Origin: REEB506 sp049317545
GTDB lineage: Bacteria; Pseudomonadota; Alphaproteobacteria; Caulobacterales; Aquidulcibacteraceae
Direction of reading: 5' to 3'
Length of the DNA: 64,000 bases
Assembly: GCA_049317545.1 (NCBI GenBank)
Contig: JBMOIB010000003.1
Span: forward strand, 1 to 64,000
This document shows, piece by piece, positions 15,174-26,632 of this stretch. Each line of letters starts with the position of its first letter. Positions within the stretch are counted from its first letter, which is position 1. A program made the translations under genes and the position numbers. Below the pieces are notes generated by a model that worked only from the letters and a program-made list of their open reading frames with translations, made no database searches and had not been told where the DNA came from.

Positions 15174-16460
15174 ATGAAGCGCCGCGTCGTCATCACCGGA
15201 GTCGGTCTCGTGACGCCGCTGGGCGTCGGGAGGGAGCACGTCTGGGCGGCGCTGTTGGCCGGACGCTCCGGCCTGACGCGCATCGCGCACTTCGACGTCT
15301 CGGATTTGCCCTGCAAGATCGGGGGCGTGGTTCCGCGTGTGGACGGGCGCGCCGGCGGCGCGCCCGACATGGCTGGCGTTTTCGACCCGGACAAAGCCAT
15401 GTCCGAGAAGGAACGTCGCCGGGTCGACGATTTCATCCTGTTCGCCATGGCGGCGGCGGATGAGGCGATCGCCGATTCGGGCTGGACCGCGGCCGACGAG
15501 GACGAGCGCGACCGCGCCGGCGTCCTGATCGGCTCGGGCATCGGCGGGCTTTCGGCCATCGCCGATACGGCGCTGCTGCTGGAAAAGTCCGGCCCGCGCA
15601 AGGTCAGTCCGTTCTTCATTCCCAGCGCCCTGATCAACCTGGCTTCCGGGCAGGTCTCGATCCGCTATGGCCTTCGGGGGCCCAACCATTCGGTCGTCAC
15701 CGCTTGCGCCACCGGCGCGCACGCGATCGGCGATGCTGCGCGCCTGATCGTCCACGGCGACGCCGACATGATGGTCGCCGGCGGCGCGGAAGCGGCGATC
15801 TGCAGGCTCGGCATGGCCGGCTTCTGCGCGGCGCGCGCCATGTCCACCGGGTTCAACGACACCCCCGACAAGGCGTCACGCCCGTACGACAAGGACCGCG
15901 ACGGATTCGTCATGGGCGAAGGCGCGGGCGTCGTGGTGCTCGAGGAATATGAACGCGCCAAGGCGCGCGGCGCGACGATTTACGCCGAAGTGCTGGGCTA
16001 TGGCTTGTCGGGCGACGCCTACCACATCACGGCCCCGGCCGAGAACGGCGACGGCGGCTTCCGGGCGATGCGGGGCGCGCTCACCGACGCCAAGCTCACC
16101 GCGGCCGACATCGACTACGTCAACGCGCATGGCACCTCGACGCCGCTCGGCGACGAGATCGAATTGCGTGCAATCGAGCGATTGTTCGGCGACGCCGCCG
16201 CAAATCTGTCGCTGAGTTCGACGAAATCTGCGATTGGGCATTTGCTGGGGGCCGCGGGGGCGGTGGAGGCGATCTTTTGCGCTCTCTCGATTCGGGACGG
16301 AATCGTCCCCCCTACACTCAACCTCGAAGCGCCTTCCGTGACGACCTCCATCGATTTGACGCCGATGAAGGCCAAGCCGAAGACGATCCGGAAGGCGATG
16401 TCGAACTCGTTCGGGTTCGGGGGAACGAACGCCGCGATCGTGCTCGGCGCGGTCGATTGA
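15174..16460 (+). CDS. fabF: 3-oxoacyl-ACP synthase II
   Basis: 428 residues, condensing enzyme (KAS II) elongating acyl-ACP. The Cys-His-His triad is Cys178 (TACATGAHAIG), His319 (NAHGTSTPLGD) and His356 (IGHLLGAAGA). The C-terminal NSFGFGGTNAAIV motif closes the active site. Starts 16 nt after acpP, so co-transcribed. Slightly longer than E. coli FabF (413), with an insertion near residues 58-85 (GGAPDMAGVFDPDKAMSEK region), which seems usual in alphaproteobacteria. Confidence 0.97.
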   Translation: MKRRVVITGVGLVTPLGVGREHVWAALLAGRSGLTRIAHFDVSDLPCKIGGVVPRVDGRAGGAPDMAGVFDPDKAMSEKERRRVDDFILFAMAAADEAIADSGWTAADEDERDRAGVLIGSGIGGLSAIADTALLLEKSGPRKVSPFFIPSALINLASGQVSIRYGLRGPNHSVVTACATGAHAIGDAARLIVHGDADMMVAGGAEAAICRLGMAGFCAARAMSTGFNDTPDKASRPYDKDRDGFVMGEGAGVVVLEEYERAKARGATIYAEVLGYGLSGDAYHITAPAENGDGGFRAMRGALTDAKLTAADIDYVNAHGTSTPLGDEIELRAIERLFGDAAANLSLSSTKSAIGHLLGAAGAVEAIFCALSIRDGIVPPTLNLEAPSVTTSIDLTPMKAKPKTIRKAMSNSFGFGGTNAAIVLGAVD

Positions 16461-17494
16461 TGGCCCGGCGCGCCCGGGAATTCCGCTCCGATCGCCGCGG
16501 CGGACCCAATCCATTCCTCGCCGCGCTCGCCTGGATCGCATCGGCCGTCACGACCGCAGCGGCCGTCGTGCTGGTCGCGGCCGTCCTGGTGATCGTGGAG
16601 GCGAACCGCGCGGGGCCCGCCCACCATGATGACGTGCAGGCCGTCGTCATTCCGCGCGGCGCCGGCGCAGCGCAGATTGCGCGCCATCTTCAGCAGGAAA
16701 AAGTCATTCGCAGCGCCCTGGTTTTCCGCGTGGCGACGATCGTCTACGCCCGCAGCCGGACGTTGAAGGCCGGCGAATACGCGATCGAGCCCGGCGCCAG
16801 CATGCGCTCCGTCATCGATCAGGTCGCGGCAGGGCGTGTGATGCTGCATCCGATCACGGTGCCGGAAGGGCTCACGAGCCAGATGGTGGCCGACATCATC
16901 AACGGCTCGGAGGTTCTCTCCGGCGATCCCATAGCGGCGCCGTCGGAAGGCGTGTTGCTGCCTGAGACCTACAAGGTCGCGCGCGGCGTCGATCGGGCCA
17001 GCCTCATCAAAAAGATGATGGCCGCCCACGACGAGGCGATCGACGAATTGTGGGCGACGCGCGCCCGCAATCTCCCGATAGCGTCGAAAACCGACGCGGT
17101 GATCCTCGCCTCCATCGTCGAAAAGGAAACGGGCATCGCCGACGAGCGCCCGCGTGTGGCGGCGGTGTTCGTCAATCGCCTGCGCCGCGGCATGAGGCTC
17201 GAGTCCGATCCGACGATCATTTACGGCGTCAGCCAGGGCCGTCCGCTCGGCCGCGGCATCACGCGCAGCGAGCTTGATCGCGTCACGGCCTACAACACCT
17301 ACAAGATCGACGGTCTGCCGCCGACGCCGATCGCCAATCCGGGTCGCGCGGCGATCGCGGCGGTGCTGAACCCGCCGCAAACCAATGAATTGTTCTTCGT
17401 CGCCGACGGCACCGGCGGCCATGCGTTCGCGGCGACGCTCGCCGAGCATCAGCGCAACGTGGCCCGCTGGCGCGCGATCGAGCGCAGCCAGTAG
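16460..17494 (+). CDS. mltG: Endolytic murein transglycosylase MltG
   Basis: 344 residues. Inner-membrane lytic transglycosylase that cuts nascent glycan strands and sets their length. A basic N-terminal tail is followed by one transmembrane helix (about 20-48) and a LysM-like subdomain. The YceG catalytic region carries ASIVEKETG at 217-225 with the active-site glutamate, then GMRLESDPTIIYG. The ATG shares one base with the fabF stop (TGATG), which fixes the start and implies translational coupling. Longer readings would be buried in fabF. Confidence 0.95.
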   Translation: MARRAREFRSDRRGGPNPFLAALAWIASAVTTAAAVVLVAAVLVIVEANRAGPAHHDDVQAVVIPRGAGAAQIARHLQQEKVIRSALVFRVATIVYARSRTLKAGEYAIEPGASMRSVIDQVAAGRVMLHPITVPEGLTSQMVADIINGSEVLSGDPIAAPSEGVLLPETYKVARGVDRASLIKKMMAAHDEAIDELWATRARNLPIASKTDAVILASIVEKETGIADERPRVAAVFVNRLRRGMRLESDPTIIYGVSQGRPLGRGITRSELDRVTAYNTYKIDGLPPTPIANPGRAAIAAVLNPPQTNELFFVADGTGGHAFAATLAEHQRNVARWRAIERSQ

Positions 17495-17511
17495 AGTTTC
17501 GAGGGGGAGGC

Positions 17512-18390
17512 GTGGGCGTTTCGGGAATGACGGGGTTTGGGCGGGCCGAGGGCTCGGCGCCAAATCTCCACTGGATCTGGGAGGCGCGCAGCGTCAACGG
17601 GCGCGGCCTGGACGTGAAAGTCCGCCTGCCCAACGGCTACGACGCCCTTGAGCCGATCGTGCGCGACGCCGCGAAAACGCGGTTCCGGCGCGGCTCGCTG
17701 CAGATCGGCCTGAGCGTACGCTCCGACGCGGCCGAGACCGGACTTCATATCAACACGGCGTTCATTCAGGCCGCCGTTGCGGCGGGCGCCGTCTATGTGC
17801 GCGAGGGACTCGTCGCGCCGCCGCGCTGGGACGGGCTCCTGGCGTTGCGGGGCGCTCTGGTGGCCGAGCAGGCCGTCGAGATTTCCGACGAGGCGCGGCT
17901 TGCTGCGGTTCGCGGCGGGTTGGACGAGGCGATCGATGCTCTCTCCGCCGCCCGCGCCGATGAGGGCAAATCGCTTGCCCGCATTCTGACCGCGCTGCTC
18001 GACGATATCGCCCGCGCGGCGACGCACGCGCGCACGCTGGCGGTTGCGCAGCCTGAAGCCATTGCCGAGCGCCTGCGAGCGAAGGTCGCAGCGCTCGCCG
18101 CCGACGCCGGCCTCGACCCGCAAAGACTTACGGCTGAAGCCGCTCTCCTGGCGACCAAGGCCGATATCCGCGAAGAGCTCGACCGGCTCGATGCGCACGT
18201 GGCCGAGGCGCGCGCCCTGATCGCTGCGCCAGAACCGGCCGGCCGTCGCCTGGATTTCTTGTCCCAGGAGCTTAACCGCGAGGCCAATACGCTGTGCTCG
18301 AAATCGAGCGATCTGGCGCTCACGCGCCTTGGCCTCGATCTCAAGACCGCGATCGACCAGTTCCGCGAGCAATCCGCCAATGTCGAGTGA
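17512..18390 (+). CDS. yicC: YicC family endoribonuclease
   Basis: 292 residues, with the YicC N-terminal signature SGMTGFGRAEG and WEARSVNGRGLDVKVRLP and the C-terminal DUF1732 region ending LDFLSQELNREANTLCSKS. YicC proteins have been shown to be endoribonucleases in other bacteria; targets here are unknown. Start is GTG with a strong GAGGGGGAGG site immediately upstream. It lies 17 nt after mltG and overlaps gmk by 11 nt. The yicC-gmk pairing is widespread. Confidence 0.93.
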   Translation: MGVSGMTGFGRAEGSAPNLHWIWEARSVNGRGLDVKVRLPNGYDALEPIVRDAAKTRFRRGSLQIGLSVRSDAAETGLHINTAFIQAAVAAGAVYVREGLVAPPRWDGLLALRGALVAEQAVEISDEARLAAVRGGLDEAIDALSAARADEGKSLARILTALLDDIARAATHARTLAVAQPEAIAERLRAKVAALAADAGLDPQRLTAEAALLATKADIREELDRLDAHVAEARALIAAPEPAGRRLDFLSQELNREANTLCSKSSDLALTRLGLDLKTAIDQFREQSANVE

Positions 18391-19024
18391 AGGCCCCCGC
18401 CGCCGCCGCGGCCTGATGCTGGTGCTGTCGAGCCCGTCCGGCGCCGGCAAAACGACGCTGACGCGCATGCTGACCCGCGACGACGCCGAGGTCGAACTGT
18501 CCGTGTCCTGGACGACGCGGCCGCCGCGCCAGGGTGAGATCGACGGCGCGCATTATTACTTCGTGACGCGCGACGCGTTTCGCGCCCACCGCGCCGCCGA
18601 CGGCTTCCTCGAATGGGCCGAGGTGCACGACAATTTCTACGGCAGCCCGCGCGCCGCCGTGACGTCGGCCCTCAAGTCCGGGCGCGACGTCTTGTTCGAC
18701 ATCGACTGGCAGGGCGCGCAGCAACTGACGAATTCGGCGTCTGCGGATGTGGTCAAGGTGTTCATCCTGCCGCCGTCGATGAAGGATCTGCGCGCGCGCC
18801 TTGAGAGCCGCGCCCAGGATTCGAGTGAAGTCATCAAGCGCCGCCTCTCGAACGCCTATTCCGAGATCAGCCGGTGGGACGGCTACGATTACGTGCTCGT
18901 CAACGAGGATCTCGGCGCCTGCTACGACCAGTTGCGCGCCATCATCACTGCCGAGCGTCTGCGGCGTCAGCGCCAGCCCTGGCTGCCGGGCTTCGTTCAA
19001 TCGCTGCTCAAGGAAGACACTTAG
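18380..19024 (+). CDS. gmk: Guanylate kinase
   Basis: 214 residues. Phosphorylates GMP to GDP with ATP. P-loop SSPSGAGKTT is at 17-26 (Lys24). The GMP-binding region has SVSWTTRPPRQGEIDG and HYYFV. The ATG at 18380 lies within the end of yicC and overlaps its stop by 11 nt, consistent with coupling; the longer open frame begins inside yicC and is unlikely. Its 3' end overlaps the convergent rsmA gene by 17 bp. Confidence 0.97.
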   Translation: MSSEGPRRRRGLMLVLSSPSGAGKTTLTRMLTRDDAEVELSVSWTTRPPRQGEIDGAHYYFVTRDAFRAHRAADGFLEWAEVHDNFYGSPRAAVTSALKSGRDVLFDIDWQGAQQLTNSASADVVKVFILPPSMKDLRARLESRAQDSSEVIKRRLSNAYSEISRWDGYDYVLVNEDLGACYDQLRAIITAERLRRQRQPWLPGFVQSLLKEDT

Positions 19025-19840
19025 TCTTCCGCGCGCGCCAGGCGCGAGCCATGTCGAGAAAACGCGCGACCGGAACGGTCTCGGCGCGGGCCGTAGGCGC
19101 AATGCCGGCGGCCGCGAGCAGGCCCTCCGCGTCGCCCAGCCCCGCAAGCGCGGAACGTAGCATTTTGCGACGCTGACCGAAGGCGGCCGCCGTGATCGTT
19201 TCGAGCGCCTCAAGGTCATCGAACCGATCGGTCCGGTCGGCGAGCCGAACGACCGCGGAATCGACCTTGGGCGGCGGCGTGAAGGCCGCGGCGGGCACGT
19301 TCATCACGATCTGCGCCGCGCACACCGCCTGCGCGGCGACCGCCAAACGTCCGTAGGCGGATGATCCCGGCGCCGCGGCGATGCGCTCGGCGACCTCCTT
19401 CTGGAACATCAGCGTCATGGGGCCGCGCCAGGCGCCGGCCTTGAGCCATTTCACCAGCAGCGGCGTGCCGACGTTGTAGGGCAGGTTGGAGACGATGGCG
19501 GCTTCGCCGGCGCCGACGAGGGCGGCTTCGTCGACGCCGAGCGCATCGGCGTGCACGATCTTAAGGCGTCCGTCCGACCACGCCGCGATGTCGCGCAGAA
19601 TGGGGAGGAAACGTTCGTCCTTCTCGATGGCGATCACCCGCCCGGCGCCGGCTTCGAGCAGCGCGCGGGTCAAGCCGCCGGGGCCAGGGCCGACCTCGAT
19701 GACGGTCGCGCCGGGGGCGAAGGCGGCCAGCCGCGCGATCCGGCGGGTGACGTTGAGATCGAGCAGAAAATGCTGGCCGAGGCGTTTGTCGGCCCACAGA
19801 CCTTCGCGCTCCAGCATGGCCCGGACGGTGGGCAGTTCGC

Positions 19841-19844
<4 letters not shown>
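19008..19844 (-). CDS. rsmA: 16S rRNA dimethyladenosine transferase
   Basis: 278 residues (KsgA). Dimethylates two adjacent adenosines in helix 45 of 16S rRNA using SAM. Motif I is EVGPGPGGLT, preceded by the DKRLGQHFLLD entry motif; the catalytic NLPYNVGTPLL follows. The ATG at 19844 forms an ATGA overlap with the pdxA stop. The longer frame would run into pdxA and adds an Arg-rich tail not seen in the family. The pdxA-rsmA order is the usual one. Confidence 0.97.
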
Positions 19845-20865
<1,021 letters not shown>

Positions 20866-20869
<4 letters not shown>

Positions 20870-22095
20870 TGCAGGCGATTGATGATGGTGGATTCGCGAC
20901 GCAGGTTGCGCAGGTAGCGCTGCGACAGCATGGCCAGTTCCTGGTCATACAGCCGGTCTTCGACTTCCTGGCGGGACGGGCCGTCGGTCGAGGATTCGCG
21001 CGAGCAGACCACCAGCGCGGAAACGTTCTCGCCTGCGTCATAGACCGCCGAGGCTTCGCCGGCCTTCAGGCCGTCGATCCGCTTTGTCACTTCGTCGCTC
21101 AGTTCGCTCACCGGCGCATCGCCCAGATCAACGGCGCCGCCGCCTTTGACCGTAGCCATGGCGCGATCGAGATCCGCGCAGTTCGCAATGCTGCGCACAG
21201 CCTTTTCCAAGGGCGTGCGCTCGCCGCGCGGCGCCGTCACTTGGCGCAGCGAGACGCGCTCGGCGACCTTCGGATTCTGGCCGGCGCGCAATTCGCGCAG
21301 GGCGATGATGTAGATGCCGGACGCGGTGCGCACCGGCATCGAAACCTGGCCGGGCTGCAGCGCCTGGACCGCGCCCTGCAGCTCAGGGCGAAGCTCGGTT
21401 TGAGTGATCCAGCCGAGGTCGCCGCCGGCGGCGGCGGACGGCGCCGCAGAAAACTGCCGCGCGACCGCGCCGAACGGGGCGCCCTTGCCCATTTCCTCGA
21501 TCAAGCGCGTCGCCGCCTCGGTTGCGTCCTTAGCGTCGGATTCGCTTTCGGCGGGCAGGAAGATTTCCGAGATCAGATATTGCGTCTTGGAGGCGCTGGC
21601 GGCGATCCGCGCCAGCGTGTCGCGCACCTGGACGTCGCTGATCCGCACCCGTGACCCGAACCGGCCGCCGACGAGACGCTGCCAGGCCATTTCCGCCTTG
21701 AGCTGCCGGCGCAGCGTGCTCGGCCCGACGCCCGATTTGGCGAGCTCCAGGCGCAAGCCATCGGCGGAGGTGTTGTTGTTGCGCGCCAATTGGGCGAACG
21801 CGTTGTCGATCTCGCGGTCGTCGATCTCGACCTTGAATTGATTGGCTTCCTGCAATTGCAGGGATTCATCGATCAGCGACCGAAGCGCCTGGCCTTGGAC
21901 GCGCTGAAAGGCCTCCTGCGTCGGCTGGATGCCGGAGGAGATCAGGATCAGCATCGCGCGCTGGCGCACGTCAAAGGTGGAGATCACATCGTCGTTGACG
22001 ATCGCGGCGACCGCCTCCGCCTGTTGCGCGAGGGCGGGCGGCGCCGCCAGGAGCGTCAGTGCTGAAGCCGCGGTGAAAAAGAGGTTCCGTGTCAT
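20866..22095 (-). CDS. surA: SurA-like periplasmic peptidyl-prolyl isomerase
   Basis: 409 residues from the ATG (the GTG one codon earlier is also possible). A signal peptide (FFTAASALTLLAAPPALAQ) leads to a SurA N-terminal chaperone domain with the AAIVNDDVISTFDV start. One parvulin domain lies around residues 180-285 (ISEIFLP, GGDLGWIT, GIYIIAL). SurA from E. coli has two parvulin domains; only one is clear here. It folds outer-membrane proteins such as LptD, whose gene lies just upstream. The symbol is by position and domain order. Confidence 0.88.
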
Positions 22096-22132
22096 CACTG
22101 CCTTCCGTCGGCGCGAACGCGCCGGGGCTCTC

Positions 22133-24334
22133 TTACTGACCGGTTCCGACCATGCCCAGGGTGGACAGGCCGATCCGAACTTCGAACCCGTCGTTCGGGC
22201 CGAGCCGCCGATCGCGTGTATCCGAGCGTCGGTAACCCAGTTCGAAGAACGTGCAATTGTCCTGATACGTCAAAGCCGCTCTCTGGGACAAATTCGTGTT
22301 CGAATTGAGATCGCGCAGGCCGCTGAACGACGCGCGCCATTTCTTCGTCAGGGCGTAATTGACGTTCGCTTGGATCTGTTCGTTGGGTTCGTTGGCGCCG
22401 CGCAGGCCGCTGTCGACCCTGTAATAGCGGGCATCCGCCCCGAGCGGGCCGACGGCGGCGCGGACGGCGGCGTCCAAAGCCACCAGGTCGAAGGTCTCGT
22501 CGTCGAAACGGGCGCGCACCGAGCCGCCGAAGCGCTTGAATTCCGTGGACACCGCAGTGACGTAATCACTGGAGCTGCCGTTCAGATTGGTCGCCGCCGA
22601 AAAGGCCGCGTCGGACTTGGCGCGCCAGCGCCGCCCGACGATCAGGGTCGCTGCGCCGCCGGACGCCACCGTGGCGGTCGCCCGCAGGCCGAGGCTGGCG
22701 CGCGGGCCGCTTTCCCAAAGATCGTAATTTTGCGTCGCTTTTGGTGCGAAGATGTTGGTGTCGTCGAGCTGCAGCGACTGGCTGTCCTCGTTGACGATCC
22801 GCGCATCGTTGCCGCCGTTCGACCCATAGGCCGCCATGGCGATCGGCTCGACGAGCAACGCCGTCTTTCCCGGTCGCACCAAAGGCCAGCGCACGGTGAC
22901 GGCGGCGACGCCGACGCCGCGCCCGAAGGTCGTGTCGGTCGATGAACCAGAGAACCGATAGGCGTCGGCGCGCGCTTCGAGGCTCGGCGTCACCACCAGG
23001 CCAGGCCCGGCGATCGTTTCGCGCGCCCAACTCGCGCCGGCCGAGGCGCGTGCGGAATCGACGCCGTCGTTGCGCAGGAGGTTAACGCTCGAGGCCTGCA
23101 GGCGGAGGAGGCCGTCGAACACCGGATCACGGAAGGTGCGGCTCGCCTCGGCGAGCGGCGCGACGACCGGCAGGACGGCGGACGCGTCGTTGACCCGCAA
23201 GCCCTGGAACGTCACCGCCGACAGGCTCGCGTAGGAGGTGGCGTCCTGACCGACGAGGTCGGTCTGGGTGATCAGGCGCGAATCCGTCCCGATGAACTGA
23301 CCGCGGCGGCGGCCGGCGCCGCTGAGGCCGTAGCGGCGCAGATAGAGGTCGTCCGAGATGCGCTCGACGCCGAAACCCCAATCCCAATAATCATTCAGCC
23401 GGAACCGGCCCTGGCCGAACAGGCTGCCGCGCAGGCCGGAGGGGCCGAACTTGGAGCCCTTGCCGTCGAAGTCGCGCTCCTCGGTGCCTGTCGCATCGAA
23501 CCGCATGTCGCCGGACCAGAAGCGTTTCCGGTACGACAGGCCCAACAGCGGATTGACCTTGGAGTGGAACTGGGGGGCCACCGTAAGGTCGGAATAGTCG
23601 GAGAGCGCCCAATAATAGGGCTGCCGATAGAGCGCACCGAGCTTGGTGTCGGAGCCGATCAGCGGCATCAGCAGGCCGGAGCGGCGGCCCGATGTTGGGT
23701 CGGGGTGGGCGAAATACGGCAGGTAGACGATCGGCACGCCGCGCACGCTCAGAAGCGCGTCGCGGTAATAGATCATCTTGGCGCCGGGATCCTGGACAGC
23801 GCGGCGGGCGCGCAGCGTCCAGGTCGGCGGCTCGCCCTTTTCGCCCGGCGCGCAGACCGGGCAGGCGGTGTAAACGAGTTTTCCAAGCTTTGAGGATCCG
23901 TCGCGCTCGCGGATCGCGGAATTGGCCGCCAGCGCTCCACCGGTGGGGAAGCGCGCGCCAAAGCCGACGGCGACGCCGGCGCCGAGGTCTTCGGCGACCT
24001 CCATTTCGTCGGCCGTGCGCACTGATCCGTCGGGCTCGATGATCTGAACCCCGCCCTTGGCGTGGACCGTGCGCTTCTGGAGATCGTAGATGACCTGATC
24101 CGCCCGCAGCGTGCGGCCCTCGTAGCGAGCCTCGACGCTGCCTTCGGCGATGATGACGTCGTCTTTGGAATCTCTGAGGATTTGGTCGGCCTCGAGGACG
24201 ACGACGTCAGTTTGCGTCGGGGACGGCTGCGCGAGGGCTGCGCCGCCGCTCGCCGCGAGTACAGCCGCGATCGCTGCCCCGCGCCGCCAGACGCCGGTGC
24301 GGGCGCGACTGGCGTTCGGCTCGGCTCGCACCAT
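22133..24334 (-). CDS. lptD: LPS-assembly protein LptD
   Basis: 733 residues. Outer-membrane beta-barrel that inserts lipopolysaccharide at the cell surface. Signal peptide ends near GGAALAQ. The N-terminal OstA/jellyroll region includes EADQILRDSKDDVIIAEGSV and RADQVIYD. The C-terminal barrel domain is rich in alternating aromatic strands. Cysteines occur in ACPVC and in DNCTFFELGYR near the C-terminus, consistent with the disulphide pairing known for LptD. It lies between lptG-lptF and surA on the same strand, the usual alphaproteobacterial order. Confidence 0.95.
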   Translation of the reverse strand: MVRAEPNASRARTGVWRRGAAIAAVLAASGGAALAQPSPTQTDVVVLEADQILRDSKDDVIIAEGSVEARYEGRTLRADQVIYDLQKRTVHAKGGVQIIEPDGSVRTADEMEVAEDLGAGVAVGFGARFPTGGALAANSAIRERDGSSKLGKLVYTACPVCAPGEKGEPPTWTLRARRAVQDPGAKMIYYRDALLSVRGVPIVYLPYFAHPDPTSGRRSGLLMPLIGSDTKLGALYRQPYYWALSDYSDLTVAPQFHSKVNPLLGLSYRKRFWSGDMRFDATGTEERDFDGKGSKFGPSGLRGSLFGQGRFRLNDYWDWGFGVERISDDLYLRRYGLSGAGRRRGQFIGTDSRLITQTDLVGQDATSYASLSAVTFQGLRVNDASAVLPVVAPLAEASRTFRDPVFDGLLRLQASSVNLLRNDGVDSARASAGASWARETIAGPGLVVTPSLEARADAYRFSGSSTDTTFGRGVGVAAVTVRWPLVRPGKTALLVEPIAMAAYGSNGGNDARIVNEDSQSLQLDDTNIFAPKATQNYDLWESGPRASLGLRATATVASGGAATLIVGRRWRAKSDAAFSAATNLNGSSSDYVTAVSTEFKRFGGSVRARFDDETFDLVALDAAVRAAVGPLGADARYYRVDSGLRGANEPNEQIQANVNYALTKKWRASFSGLRDLNSNTNLSQRAALTYQDNCTFFELGYRRSDTRDRRLGPNDGFEVRIGLSTLGMVGTGQ

Positions 24335-24404
24335 GATTTCCCCTTTGGCCGATTCCCCCGGCCCCGCTAACTAGACCCGTGACCCGTCCGACGACAAGTC
24401 CACC

Positions 24405-25508
24405 TCAGCCGTCCTCCAAGTAGCCCAAAATCGCCATTGCCGCCAACAGGCCGGACAGTGGCGGCGCCCAGACGGCGATCAGTGGCGGAATAACCTGGGA
24501 CGTGGCGAAGGCATTGGACAATTGTCCTACGAAAAACAAGAGGAAGCCCGCCCCCAGGCCAGTCATCGCCCAGACCGCCCCGCCGCCCAAACGCGACAGG
24601 CGCAAGGAGAACACGGCGCCCAGCGCCGCCATCGCCGCAAACAGCAGCGGCGTCGCTAAAAGCGACTGCCAGCGCAATTCATAGCGGGTCGGCGTGAGCC
24701 CGGCGGCTTCGGCCTCGGCGATGACGCCGGGCAGGCGGTAAAACGACAGCGATTGCGGCGAAACGTAACGGTCGAGCAGAGCAGTCGGCTCCAACCGGGT
24801 GGAGATGGCCAGATGCTCGCTCCGTGTCGGCGGTTGGCCCGGCAAGGCGTCGACAATGCCCGACAATTGCCAGAACCCGGACCGTAGGTCGGCCTGTTGC
24901 GCGCTGACCCGGCGGACGAACCGCAGCCGGCGCTCGGCGTCGAACTCGAAAAAGAAGAACACCGCCTCCAAGAGGCGCGCCTGGCTTGGATCGACGCGGC
25001 GCGCGCTGATCACGATCTGGCCGACATCGTCGCCCTGGCGGAGCCAGATCGGCGCCTCCTCGGAAGACCGGCGCGCCTCGGAATCCGAGAGATAGGCGGC
25101 GCGTTCGAGTTCGAAGCCCGCATAAAGGCGCGCGCCAAGCGGGTTGAGCGCCAATGTCGTGGCAAGGCCGAGCGCGACGGCGACGCCGACGACGGGGGCG
25201 AGAAACCGCCATGCGGAAATGCCGGCGGCGCGCAGGGCGACAAGTTCGCTGCGGCGATTGAGCTGGTTGAGCGCCAGCATGGTCCCGACCAGCACCACGA
25301 AAGGCAGGGTCTGTTCGAGCAATTGCGGGGTCTTCAGCGCCGTCAGATGCAGAGCGCCAAGCAGCCCGAGCGAAGCGCTGCGCACGCCTGTCGAACGCAA
25401 TTGCTCGACGAGGTCGATCAGGAGGATCGTGCCGGTGACGGCGGCGGTCATGATCGCGATGCCGCTCAATGTCCGCAGCGCGAGATAGCGGGAGACCTGC
25501 GACAGCAT
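24405..25508 (-). CDS. lptG: LPS export permease LptG
   Basis: 367 residues. Inner-membrane YjgP/YjgQ-family permease that extracts LPS together with LptF and LptB. Two N-terminal and several C-terminal transmembrane segments flank a periplasmic beta-jellyroll domain (about residues 120-270). The ATG at 25508 shares one base with the lptF stop (TGATG); the longer open frame lies inside lptF and has no family similarity. lptB is not in this window. Confidence 0.94.
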   Translation of the reverse strand: MLSQVSRYLALRTLSGIAIMTAAVTGTILLIDLVEQLRSTGVRSASLGLLGALHLTALKTPQLLEQTLPFVVLVGTMLALNQLNRRSELVALRAAGISAWRFLAPVVGVAVALGLATTLALNPLGARLYAGFELERAAYLSDSEARRSSEEAPIWLRQGDDVGQIVISARRVDPSQARLLEAVFFFFEFDAERRLRFVRRVSAQQADLRSGFWQLSGIVDALPGQPPTRSEHLAISTRLEPTALLDRYVSPQSLSFYRLPGVIAEAEAAGLTPTRYELRWQSLLATPLLFAAMAALGAVFSLRLSRLGGGAVWAMTGLGAGFLLFFVGQLSNAFATSQVIPPLIAVWAPPLSGLLAAMAILGYLEDG

Positions 25509-26632
25509 CACGCCGCTCCTGCAAGCGACGGCTGTCGGGAGGAGGACTTCGGCATGCGCGCGGCGACGAATATCCAGGCCGCTGCAAGGCTGGCGGCGAG
25601 CGGAAAGGCATATTGCACCGGATTGAGGCTCGGCTCGTCGGCGCATGCGGCCTGGATCCCAAGCGCGACCAGGCGCACCGCCAACGCGATGCCGGATGCG
25701 CGTGCGATCCGGCCGGCGTAGCCCAGGCGCTGCACGTCGCCGCGCAGCATGGCGGCCGCGGCGATCAGGCCCATCGCGATATTGAGAAGCGGCGAGGCCA
25801 GGCGCGCGTGGCCCTCGGCGAGAAAGGAGTCGCGATTGGTGATGTCGTAGGCCGCCGTCATGTCCGGATAGAAGAGTTCGCCGAGGAACCGGTCGGACGA
25901 CTTCAGGAACAGCGTATCCTCGGACATGAAGAATTCGCCGAGCTGAAGGACGTACTGATCGTAATCCAACAGGTCGAACGAACCGTCGGCCTTCGGCTGC
26001 TGGACCTGCCCGTCGCGCATGATCAGCGCCGGCGCGCCGTCGATTGTGGCGATCACTCCCGCGCGCGCCGTGAAGGTCAGTGGGCGGTCGGCGTTGCGCG
26101 CGTCGTTGATCAGCAGATCGCGCATGGCGCCGCCGGGGAGCGTTTCGCGCGCATAGAGGGTGAGGTTCTTGGCCGGGGTCGTGAACGAGCCTTCGCGCAC
26201 CAGCGATGCAGCGACGTCCGATCGCATCGAATAGACGGTTGCGCGCATCTCCCGATAGGCTGCGGGGGCGACGAGCGTGGTCAGCAGCACGTGAAAAAGC
26301 GCCGCCAGAACAGATAGTTTCAAAATCGGCTCGACGATCTGCCCGTTTGACAAGCCGGCTGATTGCGCCACGGCGATCTCGCTGTCGCCCTGCAGGCGAT
26401 TGAGCGCGTAGACGACTGCAAAAAACAGAGCGAGGGGCAGGACCAGCCCGACCAGTTGCGGCACCGCGAGCAAGGTGACCCAGGCGAACGCGAACGCAGA
26501 GCGACGCTGATCCACGATGATGTCGATTTGAGTCAGGCTCTGCGTGAGGATCGCGACGATCGCCAAACCGAGCAGGATGCCCAGGAACGGACCGAGGATC
26601 TGCCGGAAAAGGTAGCGTTGCATCAACGTCAT
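25508..26632 (-). CDS. lptF: LPS export permease LptF
   Basis: 374 residues from the ATG at 26632; an ATG three codons in is an alternative. YjgP/YjgQ family with the N-terminal LFRQILGPFLGILLGLAIV membrane segment, a periplasmic jellyroll domain, and C-terminal membrane helices. It forms the LptFG pair with the overlapping downstream gene. It diverges from pepA, leaving a 192-bp shared promoter region (26633-26824), where I could not confidently place -35/-10 boxes. Confidence 0.93.
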   Translation of the reverse strand: MTLMQRYLFRQILGPFLGILLGLAIVAILTQSLTQIDIIVDQRRSAFAFAWVTLLAVPQLVGLVLPLALFFAVVYALNRLQGDSEIAVAQSAGLSNGQIVEPILKLSVLAALFHVLLTTLVAPAAYREMRATVYSMRSDVAASLVREGSFTTPAKNLTLYARETLPGGAMRDLLINDARNADRPLTFTARAGVIATIDGAPALIMRDGQVQQPKADGSFDLLDYDQYVLQLGEFFMSEDTLFLKSSDRFLGELFYPDMTAAYDITNRDSFLAEGHARLASPLLNIAMGLIAAAAMLRGDVQRLGYAGRIARASGIALAVRLVALGIQAACADEPSLNPVQYAFPLAASLAAAWIFVAARMPKSSSRQPSLAGAA